Source of the DNA: Bdellovibrionaceae bacterium UBA6776
GTDB taxonomy: Bacteria; Bdellovibrionota; Bdellovibrionia; Bdellovibrionales; UBA1609
Length of the DNA stretch: 64,000 nt
NCBI GenBank assembly: GCA_002453155.1
Contig: DKGG01000039.1
Location: 1 to 64,000, forward strand
Direction of reading: 5' to 3'
Shown: positions 25,048 through 33,188 of the stretch, piece after piece
Layout of the letters: every line of letters starts with the position of its first letter
Numbering within the stretch: the first letter of the stretch is position 1
The notes under the pieces: generated by a model
The model's database searches: none
What the model was told of the DNA's origin: nothing
Seen by the model: the letters and a program-made list of their open reading frames with translations, nothing else
Program-made: the position numbers and the translations under genes

Positions 25048-27648
25048 TTGAAGTGCCGAAAAATTCAACTAAAAAACGGATTGAAAGTCTTACTCGTTGA
25101 AAGTCACAAATCTCCGGTGGTTTCCGTTCAAATGTGGGTGCGAACTGGCAGTGCAGATGAATTGCCGGGGGAAGAGGGAATCAGTCACTTTATTGAACAT
25201 TTGGTTTTTAAGGGCAGCGAGTCCTTCAAAGTGGGTGAAATTGCGGCCACGGTAGAGGCCTCAGGAGGCCAAATCAATGCCTACACATCGTTTGATCAAA
25301 CGGTCTTTTACGTCACGTTGTCCAAGCAATTCGAAGACACAGGACTCAAAGTGATTTCTGAAATGATGGGAAGCCCCCTATTTGACGAAGAGGAAATTGA
25401 TCGCGAACGAGAAGTGGTCGTTGAAGAAATCAAACGAGGTCAGGATTCTTTGAATCGACAGGCCAGCCGACTTTTATTTTCGACGCTTTATAAAGGACAT
25501 CCTTACGAAAAGCCTGTGATTGGATACGAAAAAAATGTGCGTGAGTTTTCTCAGCAGCAAATTCAAGATTATTTCAAAGGTCGATACAATCCCAAAAACA
25601 TGTTTCTTCTTGTGGTGGGCGACTTCAACTCCAAAGAAATGAAAGAGAAAATCAAAGAGCATTTTGGAAAGTTTAAAGAAAACCCTTTAAGAAAAACCAA
25701 AAGATCAAAATGGAGTTTTGATGACCACAAAAAGTTGGTCGTTAAGGAAGGAAAGTTCAAAGAGACTTTGGTTTATTTGACCTGGCCTTTGCCCAAAGCC
25801 AGTCACAAAGACATGCAGGCCCTTGAGGTGTTGGCGTTGATTTTGGGACAAGGGGAAAGTTCGCGGCTCCATAAATATTTACGTCTTCAAAAGGCTTCGG
25901 TGCTTGGATCTGGAGCCGGTGTGTTTTCTGCAAAAGACTCTGGCTTTATGGCGCTGACCTCTTCGCTGAAGGGAGAAAAGCAGGAAGAGTTTTTTAAAGA
26001 CATGATTGAGGCTTTAACAGAGTTTGTGGACAACCCACCCACACAAGAAGAATTGGACAAAGCAAAGGTCAATTTTTTCAGTGAACAATTTTACTCGATG
26101 GAAACTGTGGATGGTCTGGCTCGAAAATATGGTCACTACGAAGATCTTTTTGAAGACCCGGATCACTTCGAAGAAATTTTAGAAACTATCAAAACTATGG
26201 AACTGAAAGATCTTATGAAGGTCTTTCGAAAATATCTAAAACCTGAAAAGTTAAAAATCATTTCAATGACCGAGGAAGGCTGTTCGGAAAAAGTAAAAGT
26301 TTCTGCGCGGAAGTTTGTGAAATCCTACGTCAAAGTCTTTGATCGAAAGAGCCCTTCCTTAAAAGGATTGAAAAAAGGAAAATTTAAGGCTTTTCGAATG
26401 CCAGCTTCTAAAAATGTTTTAAAGGAAACCGATTACTTTGAGCAGGTAAAGCTGAATGGCGGAGCTCAATTGATTTATCGGCCCAGTTTTGACACCCCGG
26501 TGGTGAGCTTAAGAGCGGGCCATTTGGGTGGAGCTCGTTTCGAATCCGAAGGATCCTTTGGCGCGGCAGAGTTGCTATCCAGAGTTTGGATGTCTGGATC
26601 AGATCAACTTTCAGAGGATGAGATCAATGCAAAAATGGAATCCTTGGCGTCTTCGGTTTCCTCCTTTGCGGGTCGACACACCATTGGAATGTCACTGACC
26701 ACATTGACGTCCTTCTTTGATCCGTCACTGGAGCTGTTTTCGGATCTTTTGAGAAAGCCCAGCTTTCCTGAAAATGTTTTGCAGCGGGAAGTTCAATCTA
26801 TGAAAGACCAGATTGCTATGAGATCGGATCATCCCGCGCAGTACTGCATGCTCCAATTTATGCAGGAAATGTTTAAGGATCATCCCTATGGGAGAGACCC
26901 TTTCGGTGGCGAGAAATCCTTGGAACATCTTGGTCAAAAAGAAGTTCGCGAAATTTGGAAAAAATCGTTAGGGCCTAAGGGTCTTGTGATCAGCTGCTCT
27001 GGCGCTATTGAAAAGAACAAACTTGTAGAAAGTTTGAATGGAATGATTGAAAACTGGAAGGATGAATCTGTTCCGTTTCCTCGGATTCCATTTAACGGAC
27101 TTTCTGAATCTCGAAAAATCGTAAAAGATTTTGAAAAAGAGCAAACCCATATCGTTTTGGGCTATCCGGGCTTGGATTTAAAAGATGAAGATCGATATGC
27201 GCTGAACATCATTCAGGCGGTGCTTGCGGGACAGGGGGGAAGACTCTTTGTAGAACTCAGAGACAAAGCTTCTTTGGCATACTCGGTTTCACCTTTGAGA
27301 ATGGAAGCTTTGGAGGGAGGATATTTCGGGGCCTACATAGGTTGCACTCCTTCCAAAACAAACAAGGCCATCGAGATGATGAGAAATGAATTTGACCGTA
27401 TCAGCTCTACAAAAATTTCCACGGCAGAGTTGGAGCGTGCAAAAAGATATTTGATGGGCCGTCATGACATTGACCTTCAAAGAAATGCTAGCTTGAGTTC
27501 GAGTTTGATGTTCGATCAACTGTATGGAACGAATCCCACGGAAACTTTTGAGTTCGCAAAACACATTGAGCCTATTGGTTTGGATGAAGTGCTCAAAGTT
27601 TCTCAAAGAATCTTTGGGCAGCAGCACGTGCTTTCTATTGTCTCATAA
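25048..27648 (+). CDS. M16 family zinc peptidase, two-module
   Basis: 866 residues, two tandem M16 (insulinase/processing-peptidase) modules. Inverted zinc motif HxxEH at 47-51 (SHFIEHLVFKGS) with the distal Glu in REREVVVEEIKRG. The C-terminal module (from about 460, GAQLIYRPSFDTPVVSLRAGHLGG) lacks HxxEH and is the inactive half. No signal peptide. The TTG start is supported by AGGAG 7 bases upstream; an ATG 5 bases earlier would be in a dead frame. Likely degrades peptides. It is divergent from hemW with overlapping 5' control regions. Confidence 0.93.
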   Translation: MKCRKIQLKNGLKVLLVESHKSPVVSVQMWVRTGSADELPGEEGISHFIEHLVFKGSESFKVGEIAATVEASGGQINAYTSFDQTVFYVTLSKQFEDTGLKVISEMMGSPLFDEEEIDREREVVVEEIKRGQDSLNRQASRLLFSTLYKGHPYEKPVIGYEKNVREFSQQQIQDYFKGRYNPKNMFLLVVGDFNSKEMKEKIKEHFGKFKENPLRKTKRSKWSFDDHKKLVVKEGKFKETLVYLTWPLPKASHKDMQALEVLALILGQGESSRLHKYLRLQKASVLGSGAGVFSAKDSGFMALTSSLKGEKQEEFFKDMIEALTEFVDNPPTQEELDKAKVNFFSEQFYSMETVDGLARKYGHYEDLFEDPDHFEEILETIKTMELKDLMKVFRKYLKPEKLKIISMTEEGCSEKVKVSARKFVKSYVKVFDRKSPSLKGLKKGKFKAFRMPASKNVLKETDYFEQVKLNGGAQLIYRPSFDTPVVSLRAGHLGGARFESEGSFGAAELLSRVWMSGSDQLSEDEINAKMESLASSVSSFAGRHTIGMSLTTLTSFFDPSLELFSDLLRKPSFPENVLQREVQSMKDQIAMRSDHPAQYCMLQFMQEMFKDHPYGRDPFGGEKSLEHLGQKEVREIWKKSLGPKGLVISCSGAIEKNKLVESLNGMIENWKDESVPFPRIPFNGLSESRKIVKDFEKEQTHIVLGYPGLDLKDEDRYALNIIQAVLAGQGGRLFVELRDKASLAYSVSPLRMEALEGGYFGAYIGCTPSKTNKAIEMMRNEFDRISSTKISTAELERAKRYLMGRHDIDLQRNASLSSSLMFDQLYGTNPTETFEFAKHIEPIGLDEVLKVSQRIFGQQHVLSIVS

Positions 27649-27763
27649 TGAGAATTGATCATTAAAGTTTAGACGGTGTTTAAAGTTTTTTCGTTCAGAA
27701 TCAAGAGATTAGCCTAAAGTTGGATCGACTTTTGCTCGACAAGACTATTGTCGGGGGGTCTCA

Positions 27764-28306
27764 ATGAAAGTTAGAGCCATAGTCGTTTCTGTCGCCTGTT
27801 TGGGCTTATTGGTGGGTTTTCAAAACTGTGGTGGTGCTGTGGGTCCAAGTGCACCAGACGCCCTGGGGTCCTCTCCAACGCCCACTTCCAAAGCTTCTTT
27901 GTCTGGGACTTATGAAGTGAACAAATTTATTGCCACAAGCAGCTGTCCTGATTTGGACACCACCGAACTTGAAGTGGAATGTGCTGCAATTTACGAAGAG
28001 GAAGCTGCAAGCAGCTCTCATACGGTAGAGTTTCAGTCAGACGGTACTCTGGTGGTGCAAGGTCCTTGCAACACCTTTTATGGTCAGTATGAATATCAAA
28101 CCAGTGGATCTCTGGGCCAGCTTCGAATTTCAGATCTTTTAGGCACTTCTGCAAATTGTGGAAATGCCATTGATAAAGAGGAAGAAGATCTTCTTTTGAA
28201 GCGATTGGGGAAAGCTGTCCGCACGGTTTCCGATGGACCAGACTCCATAACCATCTACACGGATCAAAGCTCGGCAATTTCCATTGCGAAAAGCTCCAAT
28301 TATTGA
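27764..28306 (+). CDS. META/HslJ-like lipoprotein
   Basis: 180 residues with signal peptide MKVRAIVVSVACLGLLVGFQNCGG. The Cys in FQNCG is a likely lipidation site, though -1 Asn is not a standard lipobox; I recall this form from Bdellovibrio proteins. The mature part has the META-domain pattern: GTYEVNKF at its start, F.SDGTLVVQGPCNTFYGQYEY, then LLGTSANCGNAIDKEEEDLLLKRL and a final beta strand. Such domains are associated with envelope stress or inhibitor functions. A CGACAA/TTGTCG hairpin (27737-27753) sits right beside the GGGGGG ribosome-binding site, which may modulate initiation. Confidence 0.75.
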   Translation: MKVRAIVVSVACLGLLVGFQNCGGAVGPSAPDALGSSPTPTSKASLSGTYEVNKFIATSSCPDLDTTELEVECAAIYEEEAASSSHTVEFQSDGTLVVQGPCNTFYGQYEYQTSGSLGQLRISDLLGTSANCGNAIDKEEEDLLLKRLGKAVRTVSDGPDSITIYTDQSSAISIAKSSNY

Positions 28307-28359
28307 AGCGATCAAAAAAATTTAGATCTCAAATGAACATTGTTTCAGAATGATCCAGT

Positions 28360-28383
28360 TCTCCTGGCTATACATCCAGGAGA
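28360..28383 (+). repeat. 8-bp leader hairpin upstream of unknown gene
   Basis: TCTCCTGG (28360-28367) pairs with CCAGGAGA (28376-28383) around an 8-base loop, followed by no T run, so not a classical terminator of the META-like gene. A second stem AGATTC/GAATCT is at 28435-28452 near the ribosome-binding site. Both lie in the leader of the gene at 28483. Confidence 0.5.
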
Positions 28384-28482
28384 CCGCTCTGAGGACCCAT
28401 CTCCAGGTGAATTCACGATAAATTAGTAGTTAAAAGATTCCGAAAAGAATCTAAGGCTATTTTATTGTGAGGTGAAGGTTTC

Positions 28483-29121
28483 ATGGGTTCAGAGGAAGGT
28501 CGCAAATCCCTCAAAGGATCAGAACTGTTTGTCAGTTCCAAAGAATACTTTTCAGAAGAACTGGAAAGTGCATTGAAACATTTTGGCTTTGATCCCCATC
28601 CACTTTCAAAGACCTATTTGGTCGATCTTTTGGAAAGATTTATGCTTCCAGAAAATCTATATGAAGTGGATCAAGAAACAGGAAAGTACAAGCGAGACAC
28701 CTTGGCCGAAATGTACCTGAGAGCTCAAAATGAAAACTCGTCACGGGTTCGCATGGACCTTTTTCGTCGTCTTGGAGACACCAGTCTATATATCAGTGGA
28801 TTTTTTGGAGACTCGCTCAATCGAAAAATCGTTGATATTGATTACTATGTAGATATGGGTGGAGTGGCCTATGGAAGTGTGGCCAGAGAAGTTCAAGATT
28901 CCTCTATGGCCGAAGTCTACGGATGCTTTTCCACTCGGTTTGTGGAGTTCGTGGATGTGTTGACCTTTATTTCTCAAAAGTCACAAGTTCAAACCGATCA
29001 GGATCTTTTAAGGCTGTACGACCGCTATTTGGCAACCGGATCAAAATTGGCAGAGGATCAGTTGCTTGAGAAAGGTGTGTTAAACAGCGAATTGAGCAAA
29101 GCCAAGGGAATCAAACAATAG
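28483..29121 (+). CDS. conserved-looking protein of unknown function
   Basis: 212 residues, family not recognised, no signal peptide or membrane helix. It is acidic and rich in aromatics (GFFGDSLNRKIVDIDYYVDMGGVAYGSVA). A GAGGTGAAGG ribosome-binding site supports the start. The upstream 176-base leader contains an 8-bp hairpin (28360-28383) and a 6-bp one (28435-28452), so expression may be regulated by structure. It precedes corA by 51 bases in the same direction. Confidence 0.75.
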   Translation: MGSEEGRKSLKGSELFVSSKEYFSEELESALKHFGFDPHPLSKTYLVDLLERFMLPENLYEVDQETGKYKRDTLAEMYLRAQNENSSRVRMDLFRRLGDTSLYISGFFGDSLNRKIVDIDYYVDMGGVAYGSVAREVQDSSMAEVYGCFSTRFVEFVDVLTFISQKSQVQTDQDLLRLYDRYLATGSKLAEDQLLEKGVLNSELSKAKGIKQ

Positions 29122-29172
29122 ACATCAATTTAGATTCGTTGATACGCTTAGGCCTCGTAAAGAGGTTTCTGA

Positions 29173-30243
29173 ATGTCACGTTTTCTAAAGCCGCGCAAAA
29201 AACGCAAAGGACTTCCTCCCGGTTCCTTAGTCTATCTGGGTGAATCTAAAAATGTTCCTGTAGAGATGACTTTGATTTCTTACAGCCCCGATTCTGTTGA
29301 CGAACGACGATTGGTCGATCTTCATGAAGCAGCCAAACTTGCGACCAATCCCAAAAACGTTTCTTGGTTAAACATTACGGGCTCAGTTGAAAAATCCATT
29401 ATGGTGGATGTGGGTGAGCGGTTTGGAATTCATTCGCTATGGTTGGAAGATGTTTTAAACACCGATCATCGACCCAAAGTAGAAGAGTTGGACAATCTGA
29501 TCTTTGTGATTGTGAAGCTACCAAAGCTTGAAGACAAAGACTCGGGAAAAGTCTCCTTCGAGCAGATCAGTATTTTTCTTGGGGAAGGCTTTGTGATTTC
29601 CTTTCAGGAACATCCCGCAGACACCTTTTCCTCTATCAAAGAGCGCATTCAAAAAGGACTGGGGAACGTGCGGTCAGCACAGGCGGATTATCTTTTCTAT
29701 GCTCTGATCGATCGGGTCATCGATGATTATTATGACGCCGTTGAAAACCTCGGTGCACGTGTTGAGAAATTGGATGCACAGCTGCGCGAAGAGATGGACG
29801 ACTTTGATTCCCACAAAATTATCGAACTGAGAAATGAATTTTTGTTCCTTCGAAAATCGGCGGTGCCGATTCGTGATTCCTTGAAATCCATTCTTTCCAG
29901 CAAGAAAGATGAGATTCAGCAATCCACAAAAAGGTATTTTCGAGATGCCTATGACCACTCCATTCATATTGTGGAAACCATTGACGGGTATAGGGAGCTT
30001 TTAAAAGGCCAGGTGGACGCTTACCAAAACATGCTGAATCAGCGGATGAACGAGGTGATTAAGGTTTTGACGGTCTTTGCCACCATATTTACGCCTCTGA
30101 CCTTTATTGCCGGGGTTTATGGGATGAATTTTAGGTACATGCCAGAGCTTACTTGGCAGGGCGGGTATTTTTTTTCCTTAGGTTTAATGTTGGTTGTCGC
30201 GCTGGCTCTTCTTTACTACTTTAAGCGAAAGCGCTGGCTTTAG
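29173..30243 (+). CDS. corA: magnesium/cobalt transporter CorA
   Basis: 356-residue pentameric cation channel of the CorA-2-TM-GxN family. The N-terminal cytoplasmic domain is followed by a long helix (about 230-300) and two C-terminal membrane helices. The pore signature GMNF is in IAGVYGMNFRYMPELTWQGGYFF, and the tail YYFKRKRWL is basic. The length and the position of the signature are normal. It lies 9 bases before the Tat gene pair; co-transcription is likely, functional linkage is not known. Confidence 0.95.
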   Translation: MSRFLKPRKKRKGLPPGSLVYLGESKNVPVEMTLISYSPDSVDERRLVDLHEAAKLATNPKNVSWLNITGSVEKSIMVDVGERFGIHSLWLEDVLNTDHRPKVEELDNLIFVIVKLPKLEDKDSGKVSFEQISIFLGEGFVISFQEHPADTFSSIKERIQKGLGNVRSAQADYLFYALIDRVIDDYYDAVENLGARVEKLDAQLREEMDDFDSHKIIELRNEFLFLRKSAVPIRDSLKSILSSKKDEIQQSTKRYFRDAYDHSIHIVETIDGYRELLKGQVDAYQNMLNQRMNEVIKVLTVFATIFTPLTFIAGVYGMNFRYMPELTWQGGYFFSLGLMLVVALALLYYFKRKRWL

Positions 30244-30252
30244 GAGAGGTCC

Positions 30253-30609
30253 ATGTTCAACCTTGGGTTTTCGGAATTGATTTTACTGGCAGTTGTGGCG
30301 TTGGTTTTTATCGGCCCCAAGCAGCTGCCCGAAGTGGCCCGCATGATTGGCCGCCTGATCAACGAATGGAAACGGGCCACCTCTGATTTTTCCATGTCCA
30401 TCAAAGACAACGAAGCTTTCCGGGATTGGGAGCGACGAAAGAATGAATATTTGAATGATCTCAATGACCAGGTTCACACCACTCCCGATCAAATGAAATC
30501 TCAAGAGCCCATGGTGGAGGAAATGCCGCCGGTGCAACAGAGCTCGCCCGGGAAAGACGCACAACTTAGCCTCAATTTGGATGGCGATTCCGAAGGAAGT
30601 GACAAGTGA
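30253..30609 (+). CDS. tatB: Sec-independent translocase subunit TatB/TatA
   Basis: 118 residues: short N-terminal membrane helix (FSELILLAVVALVFIGPKQLPEVARM) with the FGPxxLPE hinge, then an amphipathic helix (LINEWKRATSDFSMSIKDN) and a polar Gln/Pro-rich tail. The Glu at position 8 in the membrane start and the longer tail point to TatB more than TatA. In a minimal system one protein may do both jobs. GGAGAGG lies before ATG, and the stop overlaps the GTG start of tatC. Confidence 0.88.
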   Translation: MFNLGFSELILLAVVALVFIGPKQLPEVARMIGRLINEWKRATSDFSMSIKDNEAFRDWERRKNEYLNDLNDQVHTTPDQMKSQEPMVEEMPPVQQSSPGKDAQLSLNLDGDSEGSDK

Positions 30610-31337
30610 GTTTGGAAGACCAAGAGCAAAGCCTGGTTGATCACCTGACGGAGCTTCGCAAGCGCTTGGTTTATGCTTTCCTTGCAATTGCTGTTGGGAT
30701 GGGTGTGTGTTGGGCCTTTTCCGAACAGTTGATGGATTTGATTCGAAATCCAATTCTTCCTTATTTGCCAGAGGGGGGGTTGATTTTCACTGGAGTGATG
30801 GACAAGTTTATGGCTCATGTGAAGGTGGCTTTAGCTGGCGGAGTGGTGTTGAGCTGTCCCTTCTGGCTTTTTCAAGTTTGGAAGTTTGTTTCTCCAGGTC
30901 TTTATGAGAACGAACGCAAGTATGCGGGTGCGTTTATCGGCGTTGGATCTTTGCTGTTTATCACCGGAATTTTGTTTGTCTATTTCTTTGTTTATCCCAT
31001 GGCCTTTAGTTTTTTGATGGGTTTTGGTGGCATGGAAGACAAACCCATGATTTCAATATCTGAGTATTTGTCTTTTTTCACCACGACCACTCTTCTATTT
31101 GGATTGGCTTTTGAGTTGCCGTTGATTTTAGTGATCTTGGCATTGATTGGATTGATTGATGCTCAGTTCCTGAAGAAAAATCGCAGATACGCCATTGTAG
31201 TTTTGGCGCTGGTTTCGGCATTTTTGACTCCCCCAGATGTGATTTCCATGGGTATGATGATGGCGCCATTGATGCTACTTTATGAATCTGCAATTTGGGC
31301 GATTGTCTTCTTGGTCCGTAAACGCCCCGCGGTTTAG
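30606..31337 (+). CDS. tatC: Sec-independent translocase subunit TatC
   Basis: 243 residues with six membrane helices; the receptor subunit that recognises twin-arginine signal peptides. SLVDHLTELRKRLVYAFLAI is the conserved N-terminal block, and FVSPGLYENERKYAGAFIG and FELPLILVILALIGLI are family segments. It starts at GTG in a GTGA overlap with tatB, giving translational coupling. The next 100 bases are non-coding and lead into an AT-richer region. Confidence 0.96.
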   Translation: MSLEDQEQSLVDHLTELRKRLVYAFLAIAVGMGVCWAFSEQLMDLIRNPILPYLPEGGLIFTGVMDKFMAHVKVALAGGVVLSCPFWLFQVWKFVSPGLYENERKYAGAFIGVGSLLFITGILFVYFFVYPMAFSFLMGFGGMEDKPMISISEYLSFFTTTTLLFGLAFELPLILVILALIGLIDAQFLKKNRRYAIVVLALVSAFLTPPDVISMGMMMAPLMLLYESAIWAIVFLVRKRPAV

Positions 31338-31437
31338 AATGGGTCTATTTTTACCGTTCACTATTTACAGTAAAATCAATTCGGTGTTAGCCTTTTTGAG
31401 GTGAAATCTATTTAACCTAAAATTTGAAGGAATTGTA

Positions 31438-31845
31438 ATGAAACACTTACCTCTTATTCTTTTGAGCATAATTATATCCGGATGCGCGCACGCAAAAATA
31501 GATAGCAAAAAAATGAGGGAACCGGCTCACGTTGCAAGTGAGGACTTTGATGAGCCGAGTACCTTGGTATATTTACTCTCTAATATTATTCCAGATATTT
31601 ATTCAAACAAATTAAGCCAAGACGACATTGCGCCCGCGAATAAAAAAGATCTAGGAGCTCTTGTTTCCATTGGATATGAGGTAAAGCGGATTGCATTTCT
31701 ACAAGACCATGAGAAATGCAAAATTCAAATTTGGGCACAGCACCCAGAACTTGGCCAGTCAGTTGTCTATTATTCTATTACAAAAAGAAGTCCTCTTAGA
31801 CAGAGCAATTTTTATCAAAGACATTGTCAATTCCACACTCACTAG
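31438..31845 (+). CDS. small predicted lipoprotein
   Basis: 135 residues; the signal peptide MKHLPLILLSIIISGC has a good lipobox with Cys at 16. The remainder is soluble with no recognised domain; a His-rich end QRHCQFHTH may bind metal but this is speculation. It is AT-richer than the neighbours and has AAGGAA before the ATG. It lies between tatC and the repeat-flanked hydrolase, so possibly accessory DNA. Confidence 0.6.
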   Translation: MKHLPLILLSIIISGCAHAKIDSKKMREPAHVASEDFDEPSTLVYLLSNIIPDIYSNKLSQDDIAPANKKDLGALVSIGYEVKRIAFLQDHEKCKIQIWAQHPELGQSVVYYSITKRSPLRQSNFYQRHCQFHTH

Positions 31846-31870
31846 TATCCATTTGATATCGTGAAGTGAT

Positions 31871-31910
31871 TCAGAAAAATGCAGGTTTTTGACCTGCATT
31901 TTTTTCTGAG
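31871..31910. terminator. bidirectional hairpin terminator
   Basis: A stem (AATGCAGGT with ACCTGCATT, loop TTTTG) is followed by a run of seven T at 31899-31905; on the other side the A run gives a T run on the opposite strand. It lies 26 bases after the lipoprotein stop. The right half of this hairpin recurs in the downstream repeat at 32954 but its left half does not. Confidence 0.75.
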
Positions 31911-32000
31911 CGCCGACTAAACGCTGTGTCATTGCCGAAAGAAACTTAAATTCAAGATTTACGATTTCCTTCGGCATTCAAGACCCATTTAAATTTCTAT
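31895..32000 (+). repeat. direct repeat copy 1 (upstream of S9-type hydrolase)
   Basis: About 106 bases, matching the block at 32954-33048 with a deletion of roughly 11 bases and a few substitutions. Shared landmarks: TGCATTTTTTTCTGAGCGCC, GTCATTGCCGAAAGAAA, a central AT-rich part, CGGCATTCAAGACCC and CCATTTAAATTTCTAT. TGCCGAAAGAAA pairs with TTTCCTTCGGCA (one mismatch) to form an imperfect hairpin. It flanks the hydrolase gene on its 5' side. Confidence 0.85.
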
Positions 32001-32042
32001 TTTTAACATTTTAAAACCTATTAAAGTGACTTCGAGATTCGG

Positions 32043-32933
32043 GTGAATTATCCAAATCACATGGAAAAATGGATATCATTTATTATTCTTTCGATCACAT
32101 TTTGCGGTTGCGTTCATAAAAATATAAAATCGAGTGGCGGAGACATTGAAGAGATTCCTATAATTTCCCAGTCAGCAGACGGAACGTCCATAACGAGCTG
32201 GTTGTATCCTCAATTTGCAGCAAATAATAAAGGTCTAATGGTTTATTTGCACGGAGGCCCTCATATTTCGGTTAGAAATGAAATGCCAGCAGTTATATCG
32301 TTCTTTCGAAAGATCGGTTTTAGTGTGTTGGGCATTGATTATCGAGGAAGCCGTGGTTATGGAGTCAATTTTCAAAATACCATTCAAGGAAATTTAGGCG
32401 ATCGAGAGATAGAAGACGTATATTCATCATTGAAATCCTTTTTGGCGTTGAATCCAATATACTCTGATAAGCCGATTTTTCTTTCTGGGCATTCTTATGG
32501 TGGATTTCTTGCTTTGTTAATCTCTATTGATTCGAAAAATCCTTTCCAAAAAATAGTTGCCATGGCGGCGCCATCAGATTTGAGAAAAGTGTATGCATCA
32601 CTGGAAAAATGTTCCTTGCCTGCTTGTATAGGAGCGAGACGAGAAATGAGAGAAGACATCTATGGATCTGAGTCTGACGCCACCTATCTTTCTAGAAGAA
32701 ATCCATTGGCAATGACCTCTAAGATTGGCGTCCCAGTCTACGTAGTGCAAGGAGAACTGGATCCATTTGTTCCTATGTCGTTGACGAAGAAGTTCATAGC
32801 AGCGTCAAAGAAGAATAAGAGAAGTGTAGAATTGTTGATTTTGTCAGGAGTGGGACACGACTTAGGAGCCATGAATTCTCCCGAAGATTTTATGAAGAAC
32901 CTAGCTCCAGTCTCTACATTTTTAGAAAATTAA
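32043..32933 (+). CDS. S9-type (prolyl oligopeptidase-like) alpha/beta-hydrolase lipoprotein
   Basis: 296 residues from GTG at 32043, or 290 from the ATG at 32061; neither has a clear RBS. A hydrophobic N-terminus (ISFIILSITFCGC) is a plausible lipoprotein signal. Catalytic features counted from the GTG: Ser151 in LSGHSYGGF, Asp240 in GELDPFVP and His272 in SGVGHDLGA, plus LHGGPH and DYRGSRGYG oxyanion-type blocks of S9 peptidases. Only the catalytic domain is present, without the beta-propeller. Codon use is AT-rich (many AAA, ATT, GAA), unlike the flanking tat and mutase genes. The gene is bracketed by 100-bp direct repeats, suggesting an acquired cassette. Confidence 0.85.
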   Translation: MNYPNHMEKWISFIILSITFCGCVHKNIKSSGGDIEEIPIISQSADGTSITSWLYPQFAANNKGLMVYLHGGPHISVRNEMPAVISFFRKIGFSVLGIDYRGSRGYGVNFQNTIQGNLGDREIEDVYSSLKSFLALNPIYSDKPIFLSGHSYGGFLALLISIDSKNPFQKIVAMAAPSDLRKVYASLEKCSLPACIGARREMREDIYGSESDATYLSRRNPLAMTSKIGVPVYVVQGELDPFVPMSLTKKFIAASKKNKRSVELLILSGVGHDLGAMNSPEDFMKNLAPVSTFLEN

Positions 32934-32953
32934 TGGTGCTCACTTGAAAATGT

Positions 32954-33048
32954 TGCATTTTTTTCTGAGCGCCTTGTCATTGCCGAAAGAAAATTCAATT
33001 CAAGATTAGCGATTTCTGTCGGCATTCAAGACCCATTTAAATTTCTAT
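32954..33048 (+). repeat. direct repeat copy 2 (downstream of S9-type hydrolase)
   Basis: About 95 bases matching 31895-32000. The hairpin is preserved although a base differs on the right arm (TTTCTGTCGGCA). Its 3' end CCATTTAAATTTCTAT is also the outer end of the 33-bp inverted repeat 33033-33175. Confidence 0.85.
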
Positions 33049-33175
33049 ATCCAAGGATTCATAGATATAGACCTTCAGTAAACGTGAAGTGATTTGCTCG
33101 AAGAGCAAATACTGGTAGAGCCCATGGATGGGCGTGTCTGTCTCTATGAATCCTTGGATATAGAAATTTAAATGG
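33033..33175. repeat. 143-bp structured inverted repeat with nested hairpins
   Basis: Arms 33033-33065 and 33143-33175 are perfect reverse complements over 33 bases. The 77-base interior carries ATTTGCTC/GAGCAAAT (33092-33110, loop GAA), CAGTA/TACTG around it, and GCCCAT/ATGGGC (33120-33133). The interior also repeats CGTGAAGTGATT found at 31860. CCATTTAAATTTCTAT therefore occurs three times in the region, once inverted. It could be a MITE-like element, a structured RNA or a terminator; no transposase is near. Confidence 0.85.
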
Positions 33176-33188
33176 AACGTGAACCGAA

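Noticed and set aside
31895..33048. integron attC site for the hydrolase cassette
   Set aside because: The block contains an imperfect hairpin but no GTTRRRY/RYYYAAC core pair, and no integrase is near.
33033..33175. classical insertion sequence or transposon end
   Set aside because: No transposase frame and no target site duplication at the edges; kept only as an inverted repeat.
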